Below, in pieces: positions 40,181-47,711 of a stretch of DNA of 64,000 bases (positions are counted from its first letter, which is position 1; each line of letters opens with the position of its first letter). The notes under the pieces are model-generated. The model searched no databases, was not told the origin of the DNA, and was given only the letters and a program-made list of their open reading frames with translations. A program made the position numbers and the translations under genes. The stretch comes from a virus: the IMG/VR virus record IMGVR_UViG_3300027754_000047, positions 62,001 through 126,000 of that record, one strand, 5' to 3'.

Positions 40181-40852
40181 ATGACCCCCTACAGCCACCA
40201 CCTCCCATCACACATTAAACAAAGCGCTAAGAAGCCTAAGGCCCAAGATCTATTAGATACTGAGTCTTGGACCAGCGCCTTTAACGATTACCTCCCGGGC
40301 CTGGATGGTAGCGGAGTGCCGTCTATGGCTAGAACTGGCCGAGCATCAGCTATGGCTAGAGCTATAGGTATGGAAGAGCCTTTTTCCGTTAAGTATCCCC
40401 AGACCTCTCAAATCCTTACTATGCTTGGTACTACGGCCTTAGGCGCTACTGCAGGAGGCGTAATAGGCAATGCAAGTTCCCCTGGGGACGGTGGGATAGG
40501 TTTATTGCTTGGCGGCTACGCAGGCCTACTCGGCGGAGCTCTAGGTAATAGCTACTGGCGCCGGGATCACCTAAAGAACATAGCCGCAGAATTTGAAAAA
40601 GCCAAAACTTTAAAGCCCACTCCGCCTGAATTATTCGGTGAACTTGGCCGAGCCTTTACTCCCGGTAGCGGCATCCACAACCTAGCGGATGTGCGAACTT
40701 ACAACTACCTAAAGGGCAAAGATCCAAACAACCCTTCGCGCTACAGCGCTGAGGATTTAATGGGGTCAAGCTTTCCAATAATTGGAGGCTACAGTCAGAA
40801 TCGAGACGCCACAGACGAGCTTGCTAAGCCCCGTAAGAAGACTAAGAAGTAA
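40181..40852 (+). CDS. glycine-zipper protein (223 aa)
   Basis: The N-terminus (HHLPSHIKQSAKK) loosely resembles the leader of the preceding genes. Residues about 85-125 form a glycine-rich hydrophobic hairpin (GTTALGATAGGVIGNA; GLLLGGYAGLLGGALG). The C-terminus is basic (KPRKKTKK). Together with the previous gene it makes a pair of membrane-active-looking proteins at the end of the rightward block, just before a terminator. Confidence 0.75.
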   Translation: MTPYSHHLPSHIKQSAKKPKAQDLLDTESWTSAFNDYLPGLDGSGVPSMARTGRASAMARAIGMEEPFSVKYPQTSQILTMLGTTALGATAGGVIGNASSPGDGGIGLLLGGYAGLLGGALGNSYWRRDHLKNIAAEFEKAKTLKPTPPELFGELGRAFTPGSGIHNLADVRTYNYLKGKDPNNPSRYSAEDLMGSSFPIIGGYSQNRDATDELAKPRKKTKK

Positions 40853-40871
40853 GCATCAGCTAAATAACTTT

Positions 40872-40907
40872 AAAAACAAACCCGACACTAAGTCGGGTTT
40901 GTTTTTT
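40872..40907. terminator. bidirectional intrinsic terminator
   Basis: An 11-bp stem (ACAAACCCGAC at 40876-40886 with GTCGGGTTTGT at 40892-40902) and a 5-base loop, flanked by an A-run on the left and a T-run on the right. It can end transcription in both directions and lies exactly between convergent genes. Confidence 0.92.
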
Positions 40908-41205
40908 AGCCTCGCTTCTTATGGCTCTTGCCTATCTTAGTGGGGTCTACTCTAGCCCCTAGCCTGTAGAGTGCTTTAGCAATGTCGGCAGCAGTACGAT
41001 CAATTGCTTCTTCGTCGATATCCCAAAAACAACCGTGTAAGCATTCGTGAATGAAGACTTCAAGGAACTCTTGATTCTTCTTAATCCGAGTGCTCATCTT
41101 TAATTGCTTACGAGCGTAAGTAGGTGGATCTATTTGACCCCTAATGGATGGGCCTAAGTCTGCTCGAATTACTGACCAAGTTTTATCCCTTAGTTTAACT
41201 TTCAC
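40906..41205 (-). CDS. small zincin-like (HExxH) protein
   Basis: The 99-residue protein has HECLH at residues 53-57, within a helix (EFLEVFIHECLHGCFW), followed by an acidic helix (DEEAIDRTAADIAKALYRLG) that could supply the third metal ligand. This matches small phage or SprT-like metallopeptidase domains, although full SprT is longer. The start is GTG at 41205, supported by GAGGT six bases upstream. It is the last gene of the leftward virion block, directly beside the terminator. Confidence 0.7.
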   Translation of the reverse strand: MKVKLRDKTWSVIRADLGPSIRGQIDPPTYARKQLKMSTRIKKNQEFLEVFIHECLHGCFWDIDEEAIDRTAADIAKALYRLGARVDPTKIGKSHKKRG

Positions 41206-41214
41206 AGTAACACC

Positions 41215-41508
41215 TCATATCCAAAAAGTAATAGCTATTTTTTTAGGCTCGGCAGGAGCCTCAGGCAGCTCCTGGCAAGTATGTAGATCATATAGCGTAC
41301 CACTAGAACACGCAAGATACCTATTATTAATGATTGAAAATCTTTCTGGTACTGTTGGCTGAGCCTGGACTACCCTCATTATTTCAGCAATAATAGCGAT
41401 ATCGTATCCTGCTAATTTCAGGGCGCAGCAAATAGGTAAGAAAAGCTCTTTATTTGATTCAACTTGAATAAAAAGCTTTTCTTCCGCTTTAGTTAATACG
41501 TCGTTCAT
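41215..41508 (-). CDS. hypothetical protein (97 aa)
   Basis: A 97-residue protein with a helical N-terminal half (LTKAEEKLFIQVESNKELFL; LAGYDIAIIAEIMRVV) and a Pro-rich end. No motif known. It overlaps the upstream gene by ATGA. Confidence 0.65.
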   Translation of the reverse strand: MNDVLTKAEEKLFIQVESNKELFLPICCALKLAGYDIAIIAEIMRVVQAQPTVPERFSIINNRYLACSSGTLYDLHTCQELPEAPAEPKKIAITFWI

Positions 41509-41771
41509 ACTCGAATTGATTTCTTATTCCATTGAGCTGGTAGTAGCAGCCAGTGGCCTCGTTGAGGCCATAACTCGCCGTTAGTCATATTTTCTGCACT
41601 CTTAACAAACTTGTTTAAGCCGTAAGAGCCAAACCCTTGGTCCTTAGCGTAGTTTGATACAAAGCGCTGGGCTTCCGGACTCGTAAGGGCTAAGCTGTGC
41701 TCTGCTTCCAGGTAGACTTGTAATCCAGCGTCAGTAAGTTCGTGCTTCTTTTCAGGTGATAAGCGTAACAT
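41505..41771 (-). CDS. hypothetical protein (88 aa)
   Basis: I start at ATG 41771, with GAGG nine bases upstream; an upstream TTG would add five residues. The protein (MLRLSPEKKHELTDAGLQVY) is helical, then Trp-rich (ELWPQRGHWLLLPAQW). No family recognised. It overlaps the glycosyltransferase-like gene by 20 bases. Confidence 0.65.
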   Translation of the reverse strand: MLRLSPEKKHELTDAGLQVYLEAEHSLALTSPEAQRFVSNYAKDQGFGSYGLNKFVKSAENMTNGELWPQRGHWLLLPAQWNKKSIRV

Positions 41772-42666
41772 GTTCTGGTTCCTCAAAGGGGTTTTCTAGC
41801 GGGTTACTTGTAAACTCAGCTACTGCAGCATATACCTTGGGGTTTATGGCTTTAAGTTTATGCTCTATTTTTTGAATAGTCTCCATAAGCTTCTTAGGGT
41901 CTTGCGCTAACTTTAACTTAGCATCTTGCATATGGGTGAGTTTAACTTCAGGGTTATCCAGTTGTTGGTGTATTTCCCGTTCGGTCAAAATAAACTCTGG
42001 CCGTTTACCGTACTCACACTGTAACAGGTATGAACCCCATAACTGCTCAAATACGGGCATTAAGGGTTTAATAGCTTCAGCTTCTACTGCATCTAGGTCT
42101 CGTAAGCCGTTCAAACTGTCAACAAAGGCTAAGACATATTCTGCGTATTTACTTATAGCAACAGTGTCGTTGCCGCCAAAGATAGCCATATTCATTGGAG
42201 TGCGGTTGTAGTAGTACTTATCCTGCAGCCTAGGCATTCCCTTGATCTTATCAGCGGATTGTAACCAGCCTTCATAAATAGGCCAGCCAAAGGATTCTCC
42301 GTGCAAGCTTACTACGTCGGCTTGATGTACTCGGCTAGGTAAAGGCTCCCACAAGAATAAGTCATTATCGAAGTGCAGAAAGGGTTCTTTACTCTTATAC
42401 GCCTCAAACTTACTGTGCACCCAAAAGCGCTTACTAGAATTAAAGGCAGGGCCAATACTCGTTATTTTGGTGTAAGGCAAAGCACAAGCTTCAGCCATAG
42501 CCGCACCTGCATCGTCAGTTATAAATTCAAACGAATCGTAATGCTGCGCAATACTGGCTGCAGATAAAGCCATTACTTGAATGCGAGTTTTTAGTAAGGC
42601 CGGGCCGCCAAACGATTCTAAGGCAGGCCTAATATCTTCGGATCTAAACGATTGAATGGCTTTCAT
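41752..42666 (-). CDS. glycosyltransferase-like protein (DUF6734 type)
   Basis: The 304-residue protein has the feel of a GT-A fold: FEFITDDAGAAMAEA early, then FLHFDNDLFLWEPLP with a DxD-type motif (D100-N-D102), and YYYNRTPMNMAIFGGND near residue 165, a segment seen around the acceptor site in this family. DUF6734 proteins are predicted glycosyltransferases. In a virion operon it might glycosylate a structural protein or a host surface sugar. Substrate unknown. The tail after 240 is a charged helix. Confidence 0.7.
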   Translation of the reverse strand: MKAIQSFRSEDIRPALESFGGPALLKTRIQVMALSAASIAQHYDSFEFITDDAGAAMAEACALPYTKITSIGPAFNSSKRFWVHSKFEAYKSKEPFLHFDNDLFLWEPLPSRVHQADVVSLHGESFGWPIYEGWLQSADKIKGMPRLQDKYYYNRTPMNMAIFGGNDTVAISKYAEYVLAFVDSLNGLRDLDAVEAEAIKPLMPVFEQLWGSYLLQCEYGKRPEFILTEREIHQQLDNPEVKLTHMQDAKLKLAQDPKKLMETIQKIEHKLKAINPKVYAAVAEFTSNPLENPFEEPEHVTLIT

Positions 42667-43667
42667 AGGTACTGTTCGCCGTAGCCAAATAAGTAGACAC
42701 TATTGAATTGCATGGTGCCTGTTTTATCTACAATCAAACCCTTTGTCAAATCGCCTTCAGCAAACTGCGTCGATGGAGTAGATGGGGGAAATCCCCCTGC
42801 ACAACCGCAGCGGTCGGTTATTGTTATGTAACAATCAACTCCGGTGCAAAAAGGACTAGGAATTGGAGTATCGCTGCTACAATAACTTCCATCAGCGCAA
42901 GGGTCACTTGCAGCGCAGTTGCAACCGCTAGGGTATTTTTCTCCGCAGGTAATCCCGTCCGGACAACAAGTAATAATACTCGGGTTAAAAGATCCATTGC
43001 CGTCGCAGCAAGTGCCGCAACCGGCAGCGTTGCAAGTAAAAACAATTCCTGGTGGATCTGTAGCGTCACAGTCACACCCAGCGCAGGTATTTACCGGGTA
43101 ACAGTAAGTACCGTCTGTTTCTGGTATTTGGTCATCTGGATTCGGGGCTGTACAAGTACCAGGCCCACAACTCCACGAAGAGGTGCCTCCGCCTACTATG
43201 GTTATACAACAACATAATGGTTGCGGTGGCGGACTACAACACTCTTCCGGGGGGCAGTTAGGTACTGGCGGACAAGGCTCTATGCAAGGTTGAACTAGGC
43301 AGCCGGTAGCTTCTGGGCCGCAGGCTACGCAGCCATATTCGTAGCAGAAATTGTTACACTCTTCTATGCAGGTGGCCAGATCTTCTGGCCAAGCCCCATC
43401 TACGCAAGGAATTTCGGTGTTAAAATTTACAGTAGGAGGTACGTTCACGCCACATATAGTTCTACCTCGCTCTACGCAAGCTTCTAACGACTTAGCGCAA
43501 GTTCGTGTAATATGCCTTACATTAAGTGGAGGGTTTTCCACCGTCGGATCATACCCGGCGCAAGCTAGCCCTCCGCCTGTAATACACGGCCCGAGTTCGT
43601 CACAAGTGATGCAGCAAGGGTAGAGATTTTCCCCGCAGCAGCAAGGTTGTTGCTCGATACCGCTCAT
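42663..43667 (-). CDS. extremely cysteine-rich virion-region protein (334 aa)
   Basis: I count 47 cysteines in 334 residues, in clusters such as PCCCGE, PLCCCITI, CAGCDCDA and GCGTCCDG, with many Pro and Gly and almost no hydrophobic core elsewhere. The last 40 residues (FAEGDLTKGLIVDKTGTMQF) look like a normal small beta domain. The spacing resembles multi-domain metal-binding or disulphide-knotted proteins, not one known family. Since tail genes surround it, it may be a metal-stabilised or oxidised surface spike. It overlaps its neighbours by ATGA. Confidence 0.8.
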   Translation of the reverse strand: MSGIEQQPCCCGENLYPCCITCDELGPCITGGGLACAGYDPTVENPPLNVRHITRTCAKSLEACVERGRTICGVNVPPTVNFNTEIPCVDGAWPEDLATCIEECNNFCYEYGCVACGPEATGCLVQPCIEPCPPVPNCPPEECCSPPPQPLCCCITIVGGGTSSWSCGPGTCTAPNPDDQIPETDGTYCYPVNTCAGCDCDATDPPGIVFTCNAAGCGTCCDGNGSFNPSIITCCPDGITCGEKYPSGCNCAASDPCADGSYCSSDTPIPSPFCTGVDCYITITDRCGCAGGFPPSTPSTQFAEGDLTKGLIVDKTGTMQFNSVYLFGYGEQYL

Positions 43668-43948
43668 CGCTCAACGAAACCCAACCCTACTCCGAAGACA
43701 AAGGTTTCTACATCTAGGGCTCGCTTAAGTCGATCTAACTCTAGGTCAGATGCACCTTTAAGTGCATTGATTAACTCGGTATTAGTAGCGGCAGTGCGGC
43801 GGCGTTTAGCGCAAGCTGAACAAGTACCTGGATTTTCAACTGCGTGCATAGCAGTATGTGCGGCCATTACAGCCGGACTGGCTTCTCGAGCAGCTAAGTT
43901 ATCGATTAAAGTACCAACGGTTGCATGGGTGACGGCAAACTTTTTCAC
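43664..43948 (-). CDS. small protein with CxxC site (94 aa)
   Basis: A 94-residue helical protein with TCSACAKRRR near the middle, which may bind zinc with other ligands. The start is GTG at 43948, supported by GAGG six bases upstream. The N-terminus (MKKFAVTHATVGTLIDNLAA) is amphipathic. Its stop overlaps the Cys-rich gene start. Unknown function. Confidence 0.7.
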   Translation of the reverse strand: MKKFAVTHATVGTLIDNLAAREASPAVMAAHTAMHAVENPGTCSACAKRRRTAATNTELINALKGASDLELDRLKRALDVETFVFGVGLGFVER

Positions 43949-43959
43949 AGGGGACCTCG

Positions 43960-44367
43960 TTAAAAAGCAGGAGTGGTGTGGGTTATTGAACTGTTTAATT
44001 GCTGCAACATATTTCCTTTAACGCCTTCTACTAGTAAGTCTAGTTGATTTTGCATTAAGGTTAAGGCCGCTTGCATGGTAATTTCATTGTAAAATATCAA
44101 AGTCCAATTGTCCATTCGATACAACTTTTGCCCAACATTTGGATTAAGTTTACCGAATTCTGCAAAGTCAATAGCTTTAACTAAACCGTAGAAAACATCT
44201 ACTGGGCCGATTAAACGATTAGTTCGTTCAATCAATAACAAGTACCCGTCGTATGAGCTAGTGTCTGCGGGATCGTTTAGGCTGGTAGTTATTTTGACAC
44301 TATACACCGGATCTTGCTGCTCGTTGCGGGCGATAGTTGTTTTAAAGTTTATAGTAAAGTTTGCCAT
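43960..44367 (-). CDS. hypothetical tail-region protein (135 aa)
   Basis: A 135-residue protein with a beta-rich first part (MANFTINFKTTIARNEQQD; VYSVKITTSL) and a helical end (MQAALTLMQNQLDLLVEGVKG). It shares one base with the upstream gene. A small baseplate or fibre-associated role is guessed from position only. Confidence 0.65.
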   Translation of the reverse strand: MANFTINFKTTIARNEQQDPVYSVKITTSLNDPADTSSYDGYLLLIERTNRLIGPVDVFYGLVKAIDFAEFGKLNPNVGQKLYRMDNWTLIFYNEITMQAALTLMQNQLDLLVEGVKGNMLQQLNSSITHTTPAF

Positions 44368-44636
44368 TAAAAGGTTCCTCCATCTAAAGCTGGGTTAGCC
44401 AGAAATCTACCCGAGGCTGAGTCAAACACCAGTACGTAACCGTCGACTAAGCCGTTGAAATTAAACCTACTAGCTACGCTGGTTAGGTCTATTACCGAAC
44501 CGGTAGCTCCTAAAGTGTACAGCTTACTGTCAGCAATATTTAATGCTAGTTCGCCTGGTAACAGTTCTACTGGACTAGGCTTTACTCCTGCGGTGTAGGA
44601 ATGTCGGTGAATTACACTCTTATACTCTATTTTCAT
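44367..44636 (-). CDS. tail-fibre N-terminal-domain-like protein (89 aa)
   Basis: The segment PVELLPGELALNIADSKLY followed by GSVIDLTSV matches the start of many phage receptor-binding and fibre proteins (the LxxGELAxNxADxKLY pattern, as in Mtd-type N-terminal domains). Here it stands alone, with only a short VLVFDSASGRF tail, so it may be an adaptor or a reduced fibre. I start at ATG 44636; a TTG 15 bases upstream is possible. Confidence 0.7.
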   Translation of the reverse strand: MKIEYKSVIHRHSYTAGVKPSPVELLPGELALNIADSKLYTLGATGSVIDLTSVASRFNFNGLVDGYVLVFDSASGRFLANPALDGGTF

Positions 44637-45756
44637 TGCTTTCAATTCCAAAGAAGGTTCCAGCTGACGTTAGGGATCTAAAAGGCATGAGTGAAGTGGC
44701 TGGACTACTGGTGCCCTGTTCTTCACATTCTCCCGCCAAGGCGTTGGGCACGTCTACAAACCAAGTCAACTCACAATTACATTGTTCTGTTGCGTCCCCA
44801 TTCGAATTAGAATTCCAAGGTATTAAGCCGTACACTAATACTTGCGTACCTTGGGTTAAAGGCTGCGGCTTTAAGCCCTTACCTATAGTATAGTTTAAAT
44901 CTACGCCAGGAGTTAAGGTTGGCCCTGTGTGGTTTTCTTTAATATTATAGCAGTAAGCGCTGGCGGCCCCTGGTAAGTTCTCCGAGTAGGTAGCCCAGCC
45001 TGCAATAGGGCAGCCCCAACATTGATTAGCAGCAATAACGCAAACAGCAGGATACCACTTGTAGCGCCAAGCATACGGAATAGCCGCAACAGTTGAGTCT
45101 GGCCCCTGAAAAGTGTTTAGTACGCCGTCGGTGCCAGTGATCTCTGCTAATATGGGCCCAATTATGCTGAACTTACTCGCAAGCCTTGCATACGCTTGCC
45201 TGAACTCGCAAACAGGTAAGCTTGAGTTGCAATCTAGGTTAGGCTTAGGTAAGAATCCTACTGCTCCGTCTGCGTTAGCAAAGAACGCTTCAGGAGTAGC
45301 GTAGGCGGCGCAACTATCCGGAGTTATACGAAAGATGCCGCCGTACAGCGTTAGCCCCCACCCCCTAACCGTTGGGCTACCGCCACCGGAAAAGAAACTG
45401 GACTTTGTTATTAATTCTAAATCTATTTGCGGTAAACAAGCATCGCCACCTATATAGTTAATCTTGCCCTTTAAAGACATACTAGCAGCAGCCGTATCGT
45501 CTTGCCTGTTGCTGATTTGTAAGCTAACGGGATTACAGCCTACGTCTGCTGGCGGCGGCGGATTCCAAGGGCGGCTAACTATATCGTTAACGCACTTAGC
45601 GACTTCAGGCGGATCGACAATAGTTGGCCCACAAAAACAAATATCCAAAAGTTCATTACATAGCGGATAATCTTCAGCCCTAACAATGCAGGTGTTAGAG
45701 TTAGGGCGCCATAAGGAAACTATGGGTATTGGGTGCGGGTCGAGTTGATTAGGCAT
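44620..45756 (-). CDS. hypothetical tail-region protein with scattered cysteines (378 aa)
   Basis: A 378-residue protein, Pro- and Asn-rich, with about 20 cysteines, mainly at the ends. The middle is beta-rich (SLKGKINYIGGDACLPQIDL; GWGLTLYGGIFRITPDS). It starts MPNQLDPHPIPIVSLWRP. I do not recognise a domain. Composition suggests an extracellular-style structural protein of the tail tip or baseplate periphery. Confidence 0.7.
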   Translation of the reverse strand: MPNQLDPHPIPIVSLWRPNSNTCIVRAEDYPLCNELLDICFCGPTIVDPPEVAKCVNDIVSRPWNPPPPADVGCNPVSLQISNRQDDTAAASMSLKGKINYIGGDACLPQIDLELITKSSFFSGGGSPTVRGWGLTLYGGIFRITPDSCAAYATPEAFFANADGAVGFLPKPNLDCNSSLPVCEFRQAYARLASKFSIIGPILAEITGTDGVLNTFQGPDSTVAAIPYAWRYKWYPAVCVIAANQCWGCPIAGWATYSENLPGAASAYCYNIKENHTGPTLTPGVDLNYTIGKGLKPQPLTQGTQVLVYGLIPWNSNSNGDATEQCNCELTWFVDVPNALAGECEEQGTSSPATSLMPFRSLTSAGTFFGIESNENRV

Positions 45757-45789
45757 AGCGGTATTATATAATGAACTTAACCAATTAAC

Positions 45790-46815
45790 TTATTGGCAAA
45801 GGTCCGGTACTGGTGGGCAATTAGCATCCAACGCACTACTGTTAAGCCCTATTACTATAAATTTGGCTATGTGGGGGTAGGCGCCTGCTAATGCCTGAGT
45901 TTTAAAGGCTTCAGGTAGCTTTGAGTAAGAATAAGCGCCTACTGTCAACGGGTATTGGCCCTTAATCTCTAAAGCGCCTGTGTCGTCCGGACTAGCCCCT
46001 GCTAAGCTATACACAGCATCCGTACATAGCACGTCCTTAACGGTAGGTAGGCGGTCACCCCATTTTCCACATTTTTCAACAACAGTGCCGTTGTTACCCT
46101 TAACCGCAGCTATGATTACAGTGTTAGAGTACTCTTGTAAGGTGATTGAGCAGTTAGCTCCTTGCAATAACGTTACAGCTCCTGTAACCGGCTCAGATTG
46201 AACACTATAGTTATCCGTCGTATTGGGTGCGTGTAATAGCAAAGGTTTAGCGTAATCGCAAACAAAATAATCTACTCGATGGCTGCCTATTACCGCTACT
46301 GTAGTGGGCTCTAAGCATACTGGCCCCTGCGTGAATGAGCCGGCGGTCGAGCCAATAACAGGCACCCCGCCGTTAGCTTCAAACGCAGCCCACAACTCTG
46401 CTAGGTTGTCTAGGCAAATATAGCCGTCCATAGCAGTTATAAAAGCAGCTACTGCAGTGCAGTCGGTTAAATCAAAGTAAGCCCGAATATAGGGCTCCGT
46501 AGCGTAAGCTGCTGTTCTATCAAAGGTAAGGCTTAGCTTTAACGCCGGATCGTACTTTATGCTTGCTTGATGCCCCTCCCCCGTGGGGATTTGAGTAGAC
46601 CCTACGAGGTTAAAGTTAAGGGTAAGCGTTGTAGATGTGGTTATGCAGGCTTTAAGCTGCCCGACTAGTAAATACGGCAAGGCGGCTGCATACACATTAA
46701 AACGTATGTCTATTAGCCCTGCTTTTAAAGCGGCTGCTTGGGGATCGCTTAAGCCTGTAGTAAGGGCTTTATACGGCCGTAAAGGGTAGTCTGTTGCTTT
46801 AAATTCAGTGTACAT
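45790..46815 (-). CDS. hypothetical structural protein (341 aa)
   Basis: A 341-residue protein starting MYTEFKATDYPLRPYKALT, beta-rich with Thr and Gly, and a C-terminal ending CPPVPDLC. A segment TGAVTLLQGANCSITLQEYS resembles the G-x-(I/V)-x-L-x-G-x-(D/N)-C-x-(I/S) element of the paralogous proteins encoded upstream, so it is probably a diverged member of that family. Tail or baseplate periphery is inferred. Confidence 0.7.
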   Translation of the reverse strand: MYTEFKATDYPLRPYKALTTGLSDPQAAALKAGLIDIRFNVYAAALPYLLVGQLKACITTSTTLTLNFNLVGSTQIPTGEGHQASIKYDPALKLSLTFDRTAAYATEPYIRAYFDLTDCTAVAAFITAMDGYICLDNLAELWAAFEANGGVPVIGSTAGSFTQGPVCLEPTTVAVIGSHRVDYFVCDYAKPLLLHAPNTTDNYSVQSEPVTGAVTLLQGANCSITLQEYSNTVIIAAVKGNNGTVVEKCGKWGDRLPTVKDVLCTDAVYSLAGASPDDTGALEIKGQYPLTVGAYSYSKLPEAFKTQALAGAYPHIAKFIVIGLNSSALDANCPPVPDLCQ

Positions 46816-47711
46816 TAGGCCCCTGCTAAGCTAAAGGTAAGTGAGTTGCCTTGCACCGTGAGGCGAAATGCCGGCCGGGCTTCAAGTTCTAGTCCGTTGT
46901 CGGTGAATAAAGCTAAATCAATAGACCCGTCAGCCCTTGCGCTATCGTGGCGTACCTTTAAGGTACTAGAATAAGGTCCTATTAAGTTGCTTGCAGAATT
47001 CTTAACATAGTGCAATACGCTAATGCGTTCTAAGAATGGGGTTAACAAATCATCTAAGGTGCCATCGGTGCAATCATAACGATTAAAGTGCGGATCCCCT
47101 ACGATATCTATTCGAATGGTGTTTTCGTCAACTTTATGCACTTCAATTCCTGTTTCTCCTCTAATCTTAATTGCACCAGTTAGATCATTCAGACTAGTCA
47201 CCTGGGGCCCTGGTAAGTACTCACAAACGCTAGGTAAAAAGCTTAGTTTACCTGGGGCTAACGGTAAATCTACTTGGCCTAAGCTTTGTAATAAGGTTAA
47301 GCTGTTTAGGTTTACTACTAATGAACCTGTTGATTTATCGGCTAATTTAATGTCAACTAAAACGTGACTAACCTCGTAGCTATTATTTGCCAATGTGGAG
47401 CCAACAGTATCTCCGTAGTAATGGTAAACGGTGTTGAGACTTGCTACAAAGCTAAAAGGAATATAGCCAGTACCTATTACCTTGGCGGTACAGCTAAGCT
47501 CAATGCTTACTCCAACATCGGCTACTACTACCCTGCTTACGTAGGGAGTGGTAGTGGCGCCGTAAGTTCCATTTAAATAAATACGGGCATCAAGTATTAG
47601 GTTTTGCGGTAAGAAGCCTACGCTACCTAAGCTAAGATCTGCGCTGTCTATAAACGGGTAGTTTCGTTGCCCGTTCTTATTACGCCATTCTAGGGTAGTT
47701 AATGAGTTCAT
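46815..47711 (-). CDS. structural paralog, N-x-N-x-x-R-x-YP family (298 aa)
   Basis: The N-terminus has EWRNKNGQRNYPFIDSADL, the same NxxxxRxYP element as in the genes at 47708 and 52150. A second shared element is SLNDLTGAIKIRGETGIEV followed by NTIRIDIVG. The first about 130 residues are beta-rich and the end is a second beta domain. Three or more proteins of this family lie side by side, which suggests duplication of a tail or baseplate component. Shares overlaps with its neighbours. Confidence 0.75.
   Translation of the reverse strand: MNSLTTLEWRNKNGQRNYPFIDSADLSLGSVGFLPQNLILDARIYLNGTYGATTTPYVSRVVVADVGVSIELSCTAKVIGTGYIPFSFVASLNTVYHYYGDTVGSTLANNSYEVSHVLVDIKLADKSTGSLVVNLNSLTLLQSLGQVDLPLAPGKLSFLPSVCEYLPGPQVTSLNDLTGAIKIRGETGIEVHKVDENTIRIDIVGDPHFNRYDCTDGTLDDLLTPFLERISVLHYVKNSASNLIGPYSSTLKVRHDSARADGSIDLALFTDNGLELEARPAFRLTVQGNSLTFSLAGA

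Noticed and set aside
42708-43217. Rightward open frame of 169 codons opposite the Cys-rich gene
   Set aside because: It is an antisense shadow of the Cys-codon-rich gene. The leftward frame has coupled starts and stops with both neighbours.
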